Shown here: positions 1-11,100 of the stretch, in pieces | Numbering within the stretch: position 1 is the first letter of the stretch | Layout of the letters: every line of letters begins with the position of its first letter | NCBI GenBank assembly: GCA_022702545.1 | Contig: JAHRBC010000008.1 | Span: 62,001-126,000, forward strand | Source: Phycomyces nitens | Taxonomy: Eukaryota; Mucoromycota; Mucoromycetes; Mucorales; Phycomycetaceae | Reading direction: 5' to 3' | DNA length: 64,000 nucleotides | The notes under the pieces: generated by a model | Database searches by the model: none | Seen by the model: the letters and a program-made list of their open reading frames with translations, nothing else | Told to the model about the DNA's origin: nothing | Translations under genes and position numbers: made by a program

Positions 1-599
1 TAGCAAAAGGGTCTATTATTTAAAAAGGAAAATTATTAACACTCAATTTTTGCTTGCTTTTGTATTGTAGCTATTCAATACTGACCTTCACTGTCAAACT
101 CCTCAATCTCTTCATCATCGGCTTCATCATCGCTGTCATTGTCAGAGTCATCGGTGATTTTGGCGCCATTGCCATTGGCCTCATTGTCAACTGAATCATC
201 GTCAGACATCAGGACGGAATCCAAAAATGGTAGGCCGACCTGACCATCCGTTTCCATGGATTCGGATTGAGAGGTCGGGATTGCTACAAATATAGAATAC
301 ACTAGTTTATTGCCCTGTACTGGTTTTCAAATAAATATTTTTTACCCTCAACATCAACGTTCATCATGGCACTTTGTGTGCCTGAGTTCAATTAAAGGCT
401 AATGGTTATTATTGCGCAGCAAAGATAAAATTAATATTGAAAATAACATACTGTTTTCAAAATCCAAGACTTCTTCAAATCTTGCTCTTTTGGCATGACA
501 CTGGGAAGTGCGTTTGGATACAATAGAGAATCCTTGCTGGTTGTTGTTGCATTTGTTGCAGTAACAGGCAGTGTTGTTAAGAGCAGAAATAGAAGACAT
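1..599 (-). CDS. Tnp2-type transposase, 5' exons (partial)
   Basis: These are the 5' exons of a CACTA transposase gene on the minus strand: exon 1 at 452-599, exon 2 at 346-381, exon 3 at 86-283, and the first bases of exon 4 at 1-12. Exon 1 starts MSSISALNNTACYCNKC and carries the C-x-C-x2-C..H zinc-binding pattern. Exon 3 is a run of Asp/Glu. The copy differs from E1 by an in-frame loss of two codons in the acidic exon and by an Arg-to-Cys change just before the zinc-binding His. The catalytic exon would lie outside the window. Splice signals (GTATGT..CAG, GTAAAA..GTAG, GTCAGT..ATAG) are intact. Confidence 0.75.
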
Positions 600-842
600 T
601 GTTTATATGATTCGATTGTGAGATAAAAAAGGAAACAAGTGCTACATATTTTAATTTGCTGCCAATTTATAGATGACAAAAAAGCTATTGTTTTTTAATC
701 CTTTGCCCGAACCAATAGGATGGATTAGAATTACACTTTTTATTTGAAGTAAAAAAAAATATCTGAGATGAAAAAATGCTCTATATTTCCACTACCCTTT
801 TACCACATTGATACAATGCTAAATTTGGGAGTTTTTCTAGTG
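1..842 (-). mobile_element. E0: CACTA-type element, right end only
   Basis: This stretch is nearly identical to 10651-11497, the transposase 5' region and right terminus of E1. Its outer end reads CACTAGAAAAACTCCC on the minus strand and ends at 842, matching the E1 right terminus (CACTGGAAAAACTCCC) with one change. The remainder of the element lies beyond the left window edge, so completeness and target duplication cannot be judged. Confidence 0.8.
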
Positions 843-1317
843 TAAGGTGATGTCTTCGACTGTCCCAAGGTAAAAACTTTGAAGTCACTTAGTAAATTGA
901 GGGTTGGTGGCCGTTGCTCCAACATTTTACAACACTTGTGTCAAAAGTGACACGTGATGTGTTTGTATGGTTGTGTATGGTAACCGAACGGGCGACAAAT
1001 AAAATATATAAAAGAAAAAATGAAAGAACCAGTAAAAGACTAACGAAACTCAACAGAAATATCCCCAAAATGACCGGGCAAAATATAACTGCTCTTCAGA
1101 GATCGAGAGCTTAAACTCAAAAGAATAAAATAACCGTAAAATTGATTGTAAAACTGACTGATGTTTATTCATTGGAAAAGAATGTCTTTTATAGACAAAG
1201 AAAATAACTAAAAGAATAACCAAAAATGAAATAATAAAATAATAAAATGATGTCATCAAGGCCAAAGAAAAAATATAATAAAAATATACTATAACATAGT
1301 AAAGAAATGAGTAAGAC
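843..1317. repeat. LTR-like remnants (family B, first part)
   Basis: From about 934 to 1317 this matches 2208-2580 and, more weakly, 53570-53715. It is the left part of a dispersed repeat that I call LTR-B. The TG-to-CA stretch at about 841-934 (beginning TGTAAGGTGATG, ending TTTACAACA) may be a fragment of another LTR. No protein-coding potential was seen. Confidence 0.4.
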
Positions 1318-1935
1318 TGTTGTGAGTAGAAATAAACTTGGAAAGATACGAAAGAATTCGTGAGAACTTGTGTAGGGTGTTTATTCAAAAGAAAAAGGTT
1401 ATCTTTCTACACAGAACTAACTACTGATATTTATATGTTTTCTGATTTATAATTCAGTATATGCTTTGGTAATATTTATCACGATGAGTCATCTTCCAGG
1501 AGTATTGTCTTTCTGGAAAGATCCAGAGAGACCTATTGATATGATACTTCTCCAGTCAGATCAGCCAGAGAGCTTTGGTAAAGAAGAGCATTTATGCTAT
1601 TGGTAATATTTTAATATTCCGGCCCAGATACTTGGGTAATGTTTTAGAATTATTAATTCATTGTAGTTGTAGTCTCTCAATCAAGTATTCATATAATAAA
1701 TGAAATATGTAGATGGAATATAATGATGTCATTAGATAAATATGTGTATATCTGTATATCCCATATTATAGTGATAACGATAATAATAATAAATAATAAT
1801 CAATTATATGTATGATGATCTGTGTATTGGATAATCTCATAAAGGCAGATCCGTTTAACTGGAATAGCTGAGGATATTATTTTATCCTTCAGTCTTACTC
1901 TCAGATTCAGCAGTGATCAATACTCATTTACAACA
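1318..1935. repeat. Solo LTR, 618 bp, empty site for E1
   Basis: The repeat starts TGTTGTGAGTAG and ends TTTACAACA, with the TGTTG/CAACA inverted ends typical of an LTR. It is flanked by a perfect 5-bp duplication AAGAC (1313-1317 and 1936-1940). The same LTR occurs at 4885-11865, where E1 interrupts it. This copy preserves the uninterrupted sequence (CAGCCAGAGAGCTTTGG near 1565-1580) and so is the empty site for E1. It is itself inserted in LTR-B, because the sequence resumes across the duplication as in the second LTR-B copy near 2590. Confidence 0.85.
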
Positions 1936-2207
1936 AAGACAAAGAAGTAGGGGAAATAAACTAAAGAAATACAGAATGGTGCAATCCTGCAAGAAAGTGA
2001 GAAATGATTTACAAAGGAAATAATAAAATGTGATAAAATAAAATAAAGAAAAATTAACAAGAAAGAGAAATAAAGAAACTCAGGGATCGGCCATCCTTAC
2101 TCGGCTCAGACTTCTTCTTTGGACTGATCAGGCCTCCGACCCCTCCTAAGCCTGTTCCGGGCCCTTGGTCCGGCTTCATAGTTGAAAGTCAAGCTGCTCA
2201 CAACACA
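1936..2207. repeat. LTR-B copy 1, right part
   Basis: This continues the LTR-B copy interrupted by the 618-bp solo LTR and ends at GCTCACAACACA. It is about 90% alike to 2590-2888 and also matches 53715-54005. It includes a GC-richer block (2090-2180) that stands out from the AT-rich surroundings. A TATAAAA-like box on the minus strand occurs in the family (for example near 1190). No internal coding region of the parent element is present. Confidence 0.55.
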
Positions 2208-2888
2208 CGAGTCGAAAGTGACGCGTGATGTGTTTGTATGGTTGTGTATGGTAACCGAACGGGCGACAAATAAAATATATAAAAGAAACAATGAAAGAAC
2301 CAGTAAAAGACTAACGAAACTCAACAGAAATATCCCCAAAATGACCAGGCAAAATATAACTGCTCTTCAGAGATCGAGAGCTTAAACTCAAAAGAATAAA
2401 ATAACCGTAAAATTGATCGTAAAACTGACTGATGATCTTTATTCATTAGAAAAGAATGTCTTTTATAGACAAAGAAAATAACTAAAAGAATAACCGAAAA
2501 ATGAAATAATAAAATAATAAAATGATGCCATCAAGGCCAAAGGAAAAATATAATAAAAAAAATACTATAACATAGTAAAGAAAATGGTAAGACAAAGAAG
2601 TAGGGGAAATAAACTAAAGAAGTACAGAATGGTGCAATCCTGCAAGAAAGTGAGAAAGGATTCACAAAGGAAATATAAAAGGAAAGAGTATAAAAAGGAA
2701 ATAATAAAATGTGATAAAATAAAATAAAGAAAAATTGAAAAGAAAGAGAAATAAAGAAACTTGGGGATCGGCCATCCTTACTCGGCTCGGACTTCTTCTT
2801 CGGACTGGTCCGGCCTCCGACCCCTCCTAGGCCTTTTCCGGGCCCTTGGTCCGGCTTCATGGTCGAAACCGAACCTGCCCACAACACA
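2208..2888. repeat. LTR-B copy 2, abutting tRNA-Trp
   Basis: This is an uninterrupted copy of the LTR-B repeat (about 660-680 bp; the left boundary is uncertain). It ends ..CACAACACA 16 bp upstream of the tRNA-Trp gene. It carries TATAAAA on the minus strand near 2460. It is called an LTR from the TG..CA-type ends, the TATA box and the tandem solo copies. No matching internal gag/pol is in the window, so the parent element is unknown. Confidence 0.5.
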
Positions 2889-2904
2889 CGTTTCAAAAGA
2901 ATAT

Positions 2905-2977
2905 GGGGGGCTAGCACAAATGGTAGTGCGTCAGACTCCAGATCTGAAGGTTGGGCGTTCGAGTCGCTCGTCCCTCA
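2905..2977 (+). tRNA. tRNA-Trp (CCA)
   Basis: This 73-nt cloverleaf has no intron. The acceptor stem GGGGGGC pairs with GTCCCTC, with G-T wobbles at the second and sixth pairs. The D arm is GCAC..GTGC. The anticodon loop is CTCCAGA between TCAGA and TCTGA, giving CCA. The T arm is GGGCG-TTCGAGT-CGCTC. A six-T Pol III terminator begins at about 2979. LTR ends lie on both sides: LTR-B ends 16 bp upstream and another LTR-like sequence begins 6-7 bp downstream. Confidence 0.9.
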
Positions 2978-3263
2978 ATTTTTTGTCAGCGTTGATATAG
3001 CAAATAATAATGTCATGTGTCATTCCTGATCTGGGATGGTCTTCCTTTTACTATAACAAAGCCAAAAGGTCAATCCCACTGGGGAAACAGGAGTATACGT
3101 AAAATCAAAGAGAGGATAAAAGATACTTTTTATTGTTATGACTTTGGTTATCTTATATAGTTTTCTAACTAATACTGCGCATTATCCGCAGTAGCTATTA
3201 TATGATATTTTAATAAAAGAAGAGACATTGTACTGCGGTTAATGCTCAGGATGATGTTACTGC
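2978..3263. repeat. tRNA-proximal LTR fragments
   Basis: A T6 terminator is followed by TGTCAGCGTTGATATAGC at about 2984, a sequence also found next to tRNA-Met at 15290-15310. At about 3019 a second LTR start appears (ATTCCTGATCTGGGATGG). From there to about 3190 the sequence resembles the LTR of the Ty3 element at 54908 (ACTGGG, GAGGATAAAAG and ACTTTTTATT motifs in the same order). It is cut off by G1 at 3264. These look like nested insertions at one tRNA-linked site. Confidence 0.55.
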
Positions 3264-3668
3264 CACTACGGCGGAAGGACCGGTAGATGTGCCAAAAACA
3301 GTAGCATAACTACCATTTTTTATGATTTTAGAGCACTTTATCTCTGCAGATTGTGGTTGAAAGGTAATGTCATTGATCCCGATTCATAAAAGTTGCATGA
3401 AATGTCTTTTCATTTGGCAATGAGGTAGTTGTAGTACCATATAAAGGGCTCGTAAGTTTTTAGACAATGTTGTTTATTGAAATGAGCATTTTATTTGGTG
3501 TTAAAGATGTTGCGCATTTTTGAGAAAAATAATTTTTTGCCTGTGTGAACAAAACAGTAGTTATGCTACTGTTTTTTTGAAACAATTTTTTTGTTTTTGA
3601 CATTATTAGCCATTTTATTTTATTTGGTATTGATATTTATAAGGAAAGAAAAAAGAAAAAGAAAATTT
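3264..3668 (+). repeat. G-element left arm with palindromic subterminal repeats
   Basis: This arm is shared with 16561-16945, 37154-37563 and, inverted, 63530-64000. It contains inverted pairs of ACGGTAG and CTACCGT around short AT spacers at about 3300-3322 and 3551-3572. In CACTA elements such subterminal repeats are the usual transposase-binding sites; that role is inferred here. No coding sequence was seen. Confidence 0.7.
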
Positions 3669-4770
3669 TTATAAAGTGGCAAGATTACCCCTGGTCACAC
3701 GCAGATTGTCATTAAACATGTAATATGGTGCAATGATAAAGAACTGATTACTACTTGGAGGGTACTGGATGAGCCCAACTTGATGCTGAATGTCATCTAC
3801 ATTAACAGCATATTTTGGCTGGGTTGTTTGTCCAGTTGAGCTGTGTGACCGCCGTATTATGATTGGCACAGATGAGTCATGGGCTGCTGTACCATGCTCT
3901 TACATCACTTCAATGAATGCCAGAAAGTGCGGTGTGCCATCAACCTCTTTATGCTCAAAATAAAATTCCACGGTGCCAACAAACCAGCTTTGAATAGTTA
4001 TATTGCGACGGCTAGATAAAAATATAAAAAATGCGAGTGATCTCTATTTTGTATTTTGACTAATACCAATACTCACTTTCTGTATGGACAGGTGAACATC
4101 ACATGATGATTGCCACGTCTGGTCTCGTTTTTTATTCTTCGGTACATACATGAAGAATGTATGGTTGAATTTTTCCAAAGACAAGAAGCAACAACAATCG
4201 TCGGGTCATCAAGTTCAATACTGTTCATACCACTGTTTCGCACATAGTACTTTGCCAAAGTATTCTTGACAACAGGGCTGCTGACACCTTCCAAGTCATC
4301 ATCATTCAAGCTGGCATGTCAGTTGAATGGCTCCCATAGCTGGGCAGCACTTACACCATCTGGAAGATCTAAGAAACTTGCTTCATTATATGTGGACGGC
4401 TGACTTGTACTAGGATAATTCTGAGAGCTGTTTGCTGAACTGACAAAGCTATGAACAGCAAAGTGCTCAACAAGCAAACTGGCATTTCTACCGCCCTTCA
4501 AGTTTGACATGATAAGCTTGGAGTATACTCTAATTACTTTTTCCATGGGTAGGTAAGAGATTATTTGACTAATAATAGCAACAGCAGCAAAGACACTTCT
4601 TGGTCAATGATGACAAAATCAACGTACCTGTCATCAATGATTGTGGCCAGTGAGGCACGGCTAGGACAATAGCACTCCACATTTACAAGTGCAAAAGAAT
4701 GTGGTGTGCCAAGAGTCTTCTTCAAGACACCTTTAAGAGTGCAAACCAGACTCGTAAGAGAAAAATAGCA
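3669..4770 (-). pseudogene. Transposase C-terminal-like gene of G1 (broken)
   Basis: This minus-strand spliced gene has exons at about 4628-4770, 4077-4568 and 3669-4011, with introns of 59 and 65 nt. The product includes the segment YLPMEKVIRVYSKLI and ends ..RVTRGNLATL. Spacing and motifs resemble the region of Tnp2/KDZ-type transposases running from the catalytic-Glu segment (ME/FER) to the C-terminus, although sequence identity with the E-element transposases is low. An in-frame TGA at 4319-4321 (after WEPFN) is shared by all G copies. This copy also has a private Lys-to-stop change (TAA after AFIEVM) in the last exon. I infer that it is a remnant of an internally deleted transposase. Confidence 0.55.
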
Positions 4771-5660
4771 GAGAACAGCCAGGCAAGTTTATTAATTAAC
4801 AAACATTTGAATATACATTATAATTAATACAATATTTTTATTATGTTATAGCAGGAAAGAGCAAGCAGTTCTTTTCTTTCGGAATGTTGTGGGTAGAAAT
4901 AAACTTGGAAAGATACGAAAGAATTCGTGAGAACTTGTGTAGGGTGTTTATTCCAAAGAAAAAGGTTTATGTTTCTACACAGAACTAACTACTGATATTT
5001 ATATGTTTTCTGATTTATAATTCAGTATATGCTTTGGTAATATTTATCACGATGAGTCATCTTCCAGGAGTATTGTCTTTCTGGAAAGATCCAGAGAGAC
5101 CTATTGATATGATACTTCTCCAGTCAGATCAGCCAGAGACACTGCAAAAAATAAAGAAATTCTAATAACGTAAAAGTGGCAATGCTGTACTATAAAGCGA
5201 TGTTTTAACATAGGGTGGTTTTTTTTCCGACTATGAGACAAGCTACCTTGTCAGCTATCTCGTTGACGTGCTATCTAGTAGTGGATTTTTGAAATAATGT
5301 GCCGCAGGTGAGGGCTGTTAGCACTTTCGGTGTACTGATCTGATCTGGAAAAACAAAAAGAAATATTTAAAAGTACGGTTCTATTTTGGTGCCGTATTTA
5401 TGGACCTGGAAATATTGGGAGAATCATATATTCATGAAAATACATGGTCGTGTATTTATCGAAAATATTGAGCATACTCTTCATGAAAGCCAATTAAATG
5501 AATGGATTGAAAGCTTCTTTATCCTTCTTCACCAGTAATATATCACCCATTATTTGATTTCCCGTTTATAATTGATTGGTAATGTTTTACGTTTTTATTT
5601 TTATTAGAAAGAATAGAATGTTTCTAGGTTCAGGGTCTACTATTACGCCTATTCCTATGC

Positions 5661-6601
5661 CTAGCCGTTTCTACCCGGTTGCTTGCTGCTATTTGGATGG
5701 AATATTTTTCTACATAAAAAATACCTGCAAAAATATGAATATCCAACGATTTTTTGGGCTGCGGGAGTGTTCTGTAAAAGATAAAGAAGTGTTATTGATA
5801 TGGGATACAAAGAGGAAATTTTTGTGTGACAAAAGATACTTACATTGCAAGAGATGGGCAAGAGTGGGCAAAGGGGACTTGAATTGTAAGGCTGGATGGG
5901 CTGTGTGGCGGGTTTTACTATAAAAAAGGGAATAAAAATTAATATGGGTGAACAGAGTGATGATATATTTAATTTACATACCAGGAGCCAAATGGGTTAT
6001 CAAAGTAGGGGGCATGGTGTGCAAAGAAAGACCAAAGGAGCCTATAAAACACATAATAATAATTATTAATAAATAGTCTGAATAATATTTTGAATAAGCA
6101 AAAAGAGATTTATAAAGAATATTACCTTTATGATTACAATCGCGAATGATGGAGGAGGCCGATGGCGTGAATAGACAGGGCAGTCTACAATGGAATAGAG
6201 TCAGAGAGGGAACAAGTATGATTGAAAGAAATTTTTTACCTGGTGCCGATGGCATCCTTATATAAGTTGTTTGGCTAATCTGAGAGAGAAGTGAAAATAA
6301 TTTTTATCAAGATGATGGTACCAGTGAATGCGGCCAGTGAGTATTTGTCTAGATGGCCATTGTGGAAAGGATGAGTTGCAATGGGAGCGCACATCTATGA
6401 AAAAGAGGTTAATTTGTGTGTATAAAGAGGTATAAAAAATGTCTTACCAGAGAAAGGCGCCGATATCAAAAAAGCAAGCAAAAGGAAAAATAAAGGGAAC
6501 CAAAGAAAAAGGAGAGAATCTGAAAATTTTTTCACCTTTGAAACATGCTGCGGAAGGTGTGATGGATTGAGCCCAAAAACAATATCAAGGCCGATTTGCA
6601 T
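5661..6601 (-). pseudogene. Short-exon passenger gene of E1 (nonsense codon)
   Basis: I do not recognise this gene. Eight short exons can be traced on the minus strand by good GT..AG signals and by comparison with the reversed copy at 32877-36281: 6536-6601, 6322-6394, 6240-6279, 6126-6184, 5982-6041, 5844-5917, 5725-5771 and 5661-5688 (447 nt, 149 codons). It starts MQIGLDIVFGLNPSHLP and ends SSKQPGRNG. Pro, Ser and Thr are frequent, with motifs TPSASSII and NSSPLCPLLPISCN. Exon phases agree throughout. In this copy the third exon has TAG where the reversed copy has TGG (Trp), so the frame is broken near residue 48. The gene starts 232 bp from the divergent accessory gene. Confidence 0.6.
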
Positions 6602-6833
6602 CTCAGTGCTTCAAGACAATAGAGGAACATCTTTATAGTCATTCAAAATGCCTATATATAACGGCCTTTTTGATAGTATTCAACCTCTCTTACTTTTACA
6701 ACAACCCACACACACACACACTTACTCACCCACCTACTCAAACAGTTTTTGTACGTATATTATATTTATTTTTATTTCAATTGAACAAAAACTAATAATT
6801 ATAATCGAAATATACTTTACCATATTCTAGAAA
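6602..6833. promoter_or_regulatory. Divergent intergenic region of E1
   Basis: These 232 bp separate the start codons of the short-exon gene (minus) and the accessory gene (plus) and must hold both promoters if both are transcribed. The region contains a CA dinucleotide run at about 6708-6721 and an AT-rich stretch before the accessory ATG. The reversed copy (32645-32876) has the same length and repeat. No specific factor site was recognised. Confidence 0.4.
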
Positions 6834-8025
6834 ATGGTTAACCAAAGAAGAACAATTGCTCCTCGTCCTGCTACTGCTGACATGGATCTGATATTGGAAA
6901 AGCTTGTTGCCATGGAGAACAAGATGACCATTATGGAAGGCGAGATGGTGACATCAAACGCCAGACTTGTAACGATGGATTCCAGACTTGGTGTCATTAT
7001 TGTAGGAAACCGTGAGACTATCACTGCCATTGATAATTTCGTTGAGGCTGCTCCTGCTGCTCCTGCTGCTCCTGCTGCTCCTGCTGCTCCTGTTGCCTCC
7101 ACCAGTGCAACTAGCAATGTTGTTGTGACGGATCCCATTGCTTTGTCAAACCCCAGCAAGAGAGTTTCCACAGAGGTTTATGTAAGTATTATACTAAAGA
7201 GCAAAGACTATACTATCAGTTTGTTAACTTTTATATATTATTAGGCTGCGATCCACAAATTCATGTGGAATCCAAAGTTTCGGTCAACTGTCCCAGCAGA
7301 AGTAGAGGCCAACAACGATAAGCCCAGGTGGAACACCGATGTTCACTTCAACGTGACTCCCAACAAGGAGTTGGTTGATCGAATGCTCGTCTACCTGGGG
7401 CGCAAGTTTGCTGGCGACGGAATGAGGCAAAAGGATCTTCGTGAGAGGCTCCACAAGAATTTCATTAGTAGATGCCGAAAAGTGAGAGAGTCTCCTGCTG
7501 TGAGGGCTGCGTTGAACAGACGTTCACGAAGATCTGGTCGTGCAAACGAAGTAAGTTGTTTGCAATATATTAAAAATCTATTAAACACATATTAATAATA
7601 ATATTTGTAGAACTATGCTCGTCGTTTGGCAGCATATGACAATAACAGGGCTGAGATCAACCAGGAGATGGGTTGGAACTGCATAGGTGCACTCCAAAAG
7701 GGAGCAATGTCCGAGGGAGAATCAGATGACGAAGTCTCTGAAGCAGGAAGAAGACGTGTGGTTCGCACCATTCGCCCAAGTTGGAGAAGCAATGAAGTGA
7801 GTTGTTGCGTTGATTGTAAATAATATATTTAATGGCTGTTGATTACTGATGTGCAATTGATAGTTTAACCGATTCATCCAAGTCGTTGACAGATTCGTTG
7901 GTCTCCAACTTGGAGCAAACTCCCACCAGTTGTTGTCAAGGGTTTATGACAGAACTGTGGACGTGGCAGTCCCGACTAATTTTAATCCCAGTCTTCCTCA
8001 GTGGGCTCTTAGACATGGGCTTTAA
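6834..8025 (+). CDS. E1 accessory gene (4 exons, 333 aa)
   Basis: The exons are 6834-7181, 7245-7550, 7611-7796 and 7864-8025, all joined in phase 0 at GTAAGT/GTGAGT..TAG introns. The protein opens with a predicted coiled-coil-like segment (MDLILEKLVAMENKMTI) and has an Ala-Ala-Pro run around residues 76-88. A basic central block follows (WNPKFRS, PRWNTDV, KELVD, RRSRRSGR), then an acidic patch (SEGESDDEVSE). It ends LPQWALRHGL. The same exon order, RPSWRSNE splice junction and final Pro-x-Trp occur in the E2 and E3 counterparts. It has no family assignment I can name. By position and basic character it could be a second transposition protein comparable in role to the DNA-binding proteins of CACTA elements; that is inference. 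Confidence 0.75.
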
Positions 8026-8150
8026 TAAAATATTTTTTTTATCTATCCATCTATTTTTTTGACACGCATTACGTTTTGACAACATTTATAAAGGCAATGC
8101 TATTTCTGTTTGTTTTTTTTTATGAAAGAGAAAAGATATTTATTTATTTA
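8026..8150. terminator. Convergent 3' region of E1
   Basis: These 125 bp lie between the stop codons of two converging genes, if the transposase frame is followed past its frameshift. The region is AT-rich with AATAAA-type sequences on both strands (AATAAAA near 8024 on plus), so 3' ends of both transcripts may overlap. Confidence 0.35.
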
Positions 8151-11100
8151 TTATATGCAAAGCTTTTTGGGCAAAGGGATGACCAGCATCCTCTTCACGC
8201 CATTTCGGCTTGTGTGCGTGGCAGTCGCAACTTCTAAAAGAAGGCGATGCACTGGCAAGATGCACTCATGACTGGGGGAGAAAAGCCGGGCAAACATATA
8301 TCAACACCTTCATCCTCACGCGAACGATCATAGGACACACCATACCATCTCACAAAGGCGAAAACATGCTGACTTTGATATGATTGGCGATTTGGACGAA
8401 CAGAGGCAGAGAGAGGCGGCGTAAAGTTGTGGACAAACATATACTGTATTTGTCCAGTATATGCAGTCTGGTTCTCACCCGTACTAGTGCCAAACAAAGC
8501 TTGAATATATGATCCACCCTTGCCAGAGCCATTGTGACCATGATAGATCTGCCCAAGAAGATTGATTGACTTTATCTTTGTTATCTGATTGTCGACAAAC
8601 AGCAAAGAAGAAGTGGCGTATTGATAGCTCTCCAGCTCAGAAATGTCATAAGTATCCTTATAATACTCCAACAAATGAGGATAGTCGCCATCACTCATTG
8701 CTGTTGCTGGCCTAGCTTGGAGAGGAAACGCAGAGGGTGGAAGAGGCTCATTACCCTTGATCGGGAATTCGGAATCTTGGGATGCATCCACAAAATTTTG
8801 AATTCGGAATGGGCGTCGTGTTGGTGCAGGTGCAGGTGCAGGTGGAGACAAGGTGGCAAAGAACGAAGAAAGTTTGGCTAAGAGAGGAAGGAAAGGAGCA
8901 GATACTGATGACTTGAGGATGGCATTCGTATAGTCCTCCTTGTACGAATTCTGGACAAATGTTTTCATAAATGTTGACTCGAACCCGTCTCTTCTGTTTG
9001 TCTCGATGTTCTTCAACAACCCATTGTATCTCTCAAACCCAAAGAGCCAATAGCCGTACACTGGTCCAAAATCACGAATGGTCTCGCGAAGATGGAGGTG
9101 TAGGTGCATATTGCAGGTGAGGACAGTGTGTGGGTATTGTTGTTCGCAGGCTTGACCAAATTTCTCCAGGTGACTATGGGCTTCATCAAGTTCGTCAAAA
9201 GTGATGGCTGGCTTTATCAAGAGGCGGCAGGCGTTGACAAAGCTAATCCAATTCTTGAACTTGGCAGCAGGGAGAACGGTCTTCAACAGAGTAGGGGAGT
9301 AAACAAGCACCCAGGATTTCCACTCGTCGGCCTTCATATGGGGAAATCCCTTCCCAATCTTCGTCTTCAACACTGCGTAATCCGCAGGCAACACCATGGT
9401 CTCTGCCACCCTCTGCATCTCACGAAGATTGTTGTCTGTGATCAGACCACTGGCAGTCCACGTCTCGACCATCCTCTTCGCCGTTCCCAGGAATAGGTTG
9501 TGCATGGGATCAATGATCGTTCCACGTACTAGATCAAAGTATCCAAGGCGATGCAACTGCGACCATCGAACACCATTTTCGACCTCCAGCTGATGCCTTT
9601 CTGAGGGCGTACTTGCACTCTTCCACTCCTCAGCATGCACCCGGTTTTGAGCACCATTTGCAAGTCTCCACGCACAGAAATCAAAACCACGAAAATCGAC
9701 ATTGTTTGTCCCTTCCAAGCGAGAGAAACTACGACTGCATTTGTAGCATGCATGGGTACTGTTATGAGACGTGAATCCACTGGTTTTCCTGGCGGCAGGG
9801 ATATCACATGCAACCATGAAGAGTGCAGCACGGACAGTTACTCCACTTGGGTTTTCATAACTTGGAATGGCCATTCCAACATACAGCTGCTCCAACTCGT
9901 CGACCAAGGGCTTGAGGTAGTTGTTAATCTCCTCTGATCTTGGTTCTTTTGGCCCAGGCATCAGACCAACAAGAATCACGTTCTCTGCCTTGAACCTATC
10001 CTCTCGAGGCAAATTGTTGATTGCGAGGTAAATTGCTCCAGAGGAATGGCTGATACCATCGAATGGCTGAAACCAATCAATGTTGAGAGTCAACATGAGT
10101 GAGCGCGAGTCTTCAACAAAGGGAACGCCGTTCTTGTCCTTCAACCCCTTCCACATCGCACCATCATAAACGTCGCACATTGTATCAACGATCTTCAACT
10201 CCTGGTTCCATTGTCTGATCTTGCTTTCGAAATCCGGGCGGAGGAAAAGGACTCTCAACGCCTGCTTGACAGACTGGTAGTTGTATTGACGTTTTGGGAC
10301 TAAAGCACCAGATGATGATTGCTTCATCAATTGGCAACCACATGGAGAAACGGAACCGAGCTTGGCGGAACTGCACTGAAGGGGAGCAGACCCAGCTTCC
10401 TCATAAACCGTGTGGCAATCCTGGCACACAACGAATCTCTTTACACCCTTGGTCAAGGCAGTGAAACCCGTCATGCTTTGGAGACCAGAAAGGCTTGAAG
10501 GCAATTGGAAGTCCTGTCCGTAAATCGTCAAGAGTTTGTTGATGAACTCAATCAAGACAACAGCACCCTTATCGACCACATAACGGGATGCAAACAGAAC
10601 AACGAAAATGGCAATTGCCCTGTGCACTGGGTTTTCGGGCATACCAGGAGTAGCAAAAGGGTCTATTATTTAAAAAGGAAAATTATTAACACTCAATTTT
10701 TGCTTGCTTTTGTATTGTAGCTATTCTATACTGACCTTCACTGTCAAACTCCTCGACCTCAATCTCTTCATCATCGGCTTCATCATCGCTGTCATTGTCA
10801 GAGTCATCGGTGATTTCGGCGCCATCGCCATTGGCCTCATTGTCAACTGAATCATCGTCAGACATCGGGACGGAATCCAAAAATGGTAGGCCGACCTGAC
10901 CATCCGTTTCCATGGATTCGGATTGAGAGGTCGGGATTGCTACAAATATAGAATACATTAGTTTATTGCCCTGTACTGGTTTTCAAATAAATATTTTTTA
11001 CCCTCAACATCAACGTCCATCACGGCACTTTGTGTGCCTGAGTTCAATTAAAGGCTAATGGTTATTATTGCGCAGCAAAGATAAAATTAATATTGAAAAT

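Noticed and set aside
6395..6601. 68-codon hydrophobic frame as a separate membrane protein
   Set aside because: Its first 22 codons are exon 1 of the short-exon gene. The hydrophobic rest reads through the intron, and only the spliced form stays in frame with later exons.
9104..9496. 130-codon plus-strand frame
   Set aside because: Antisense shadow of the E1 transposase; no independent homology.
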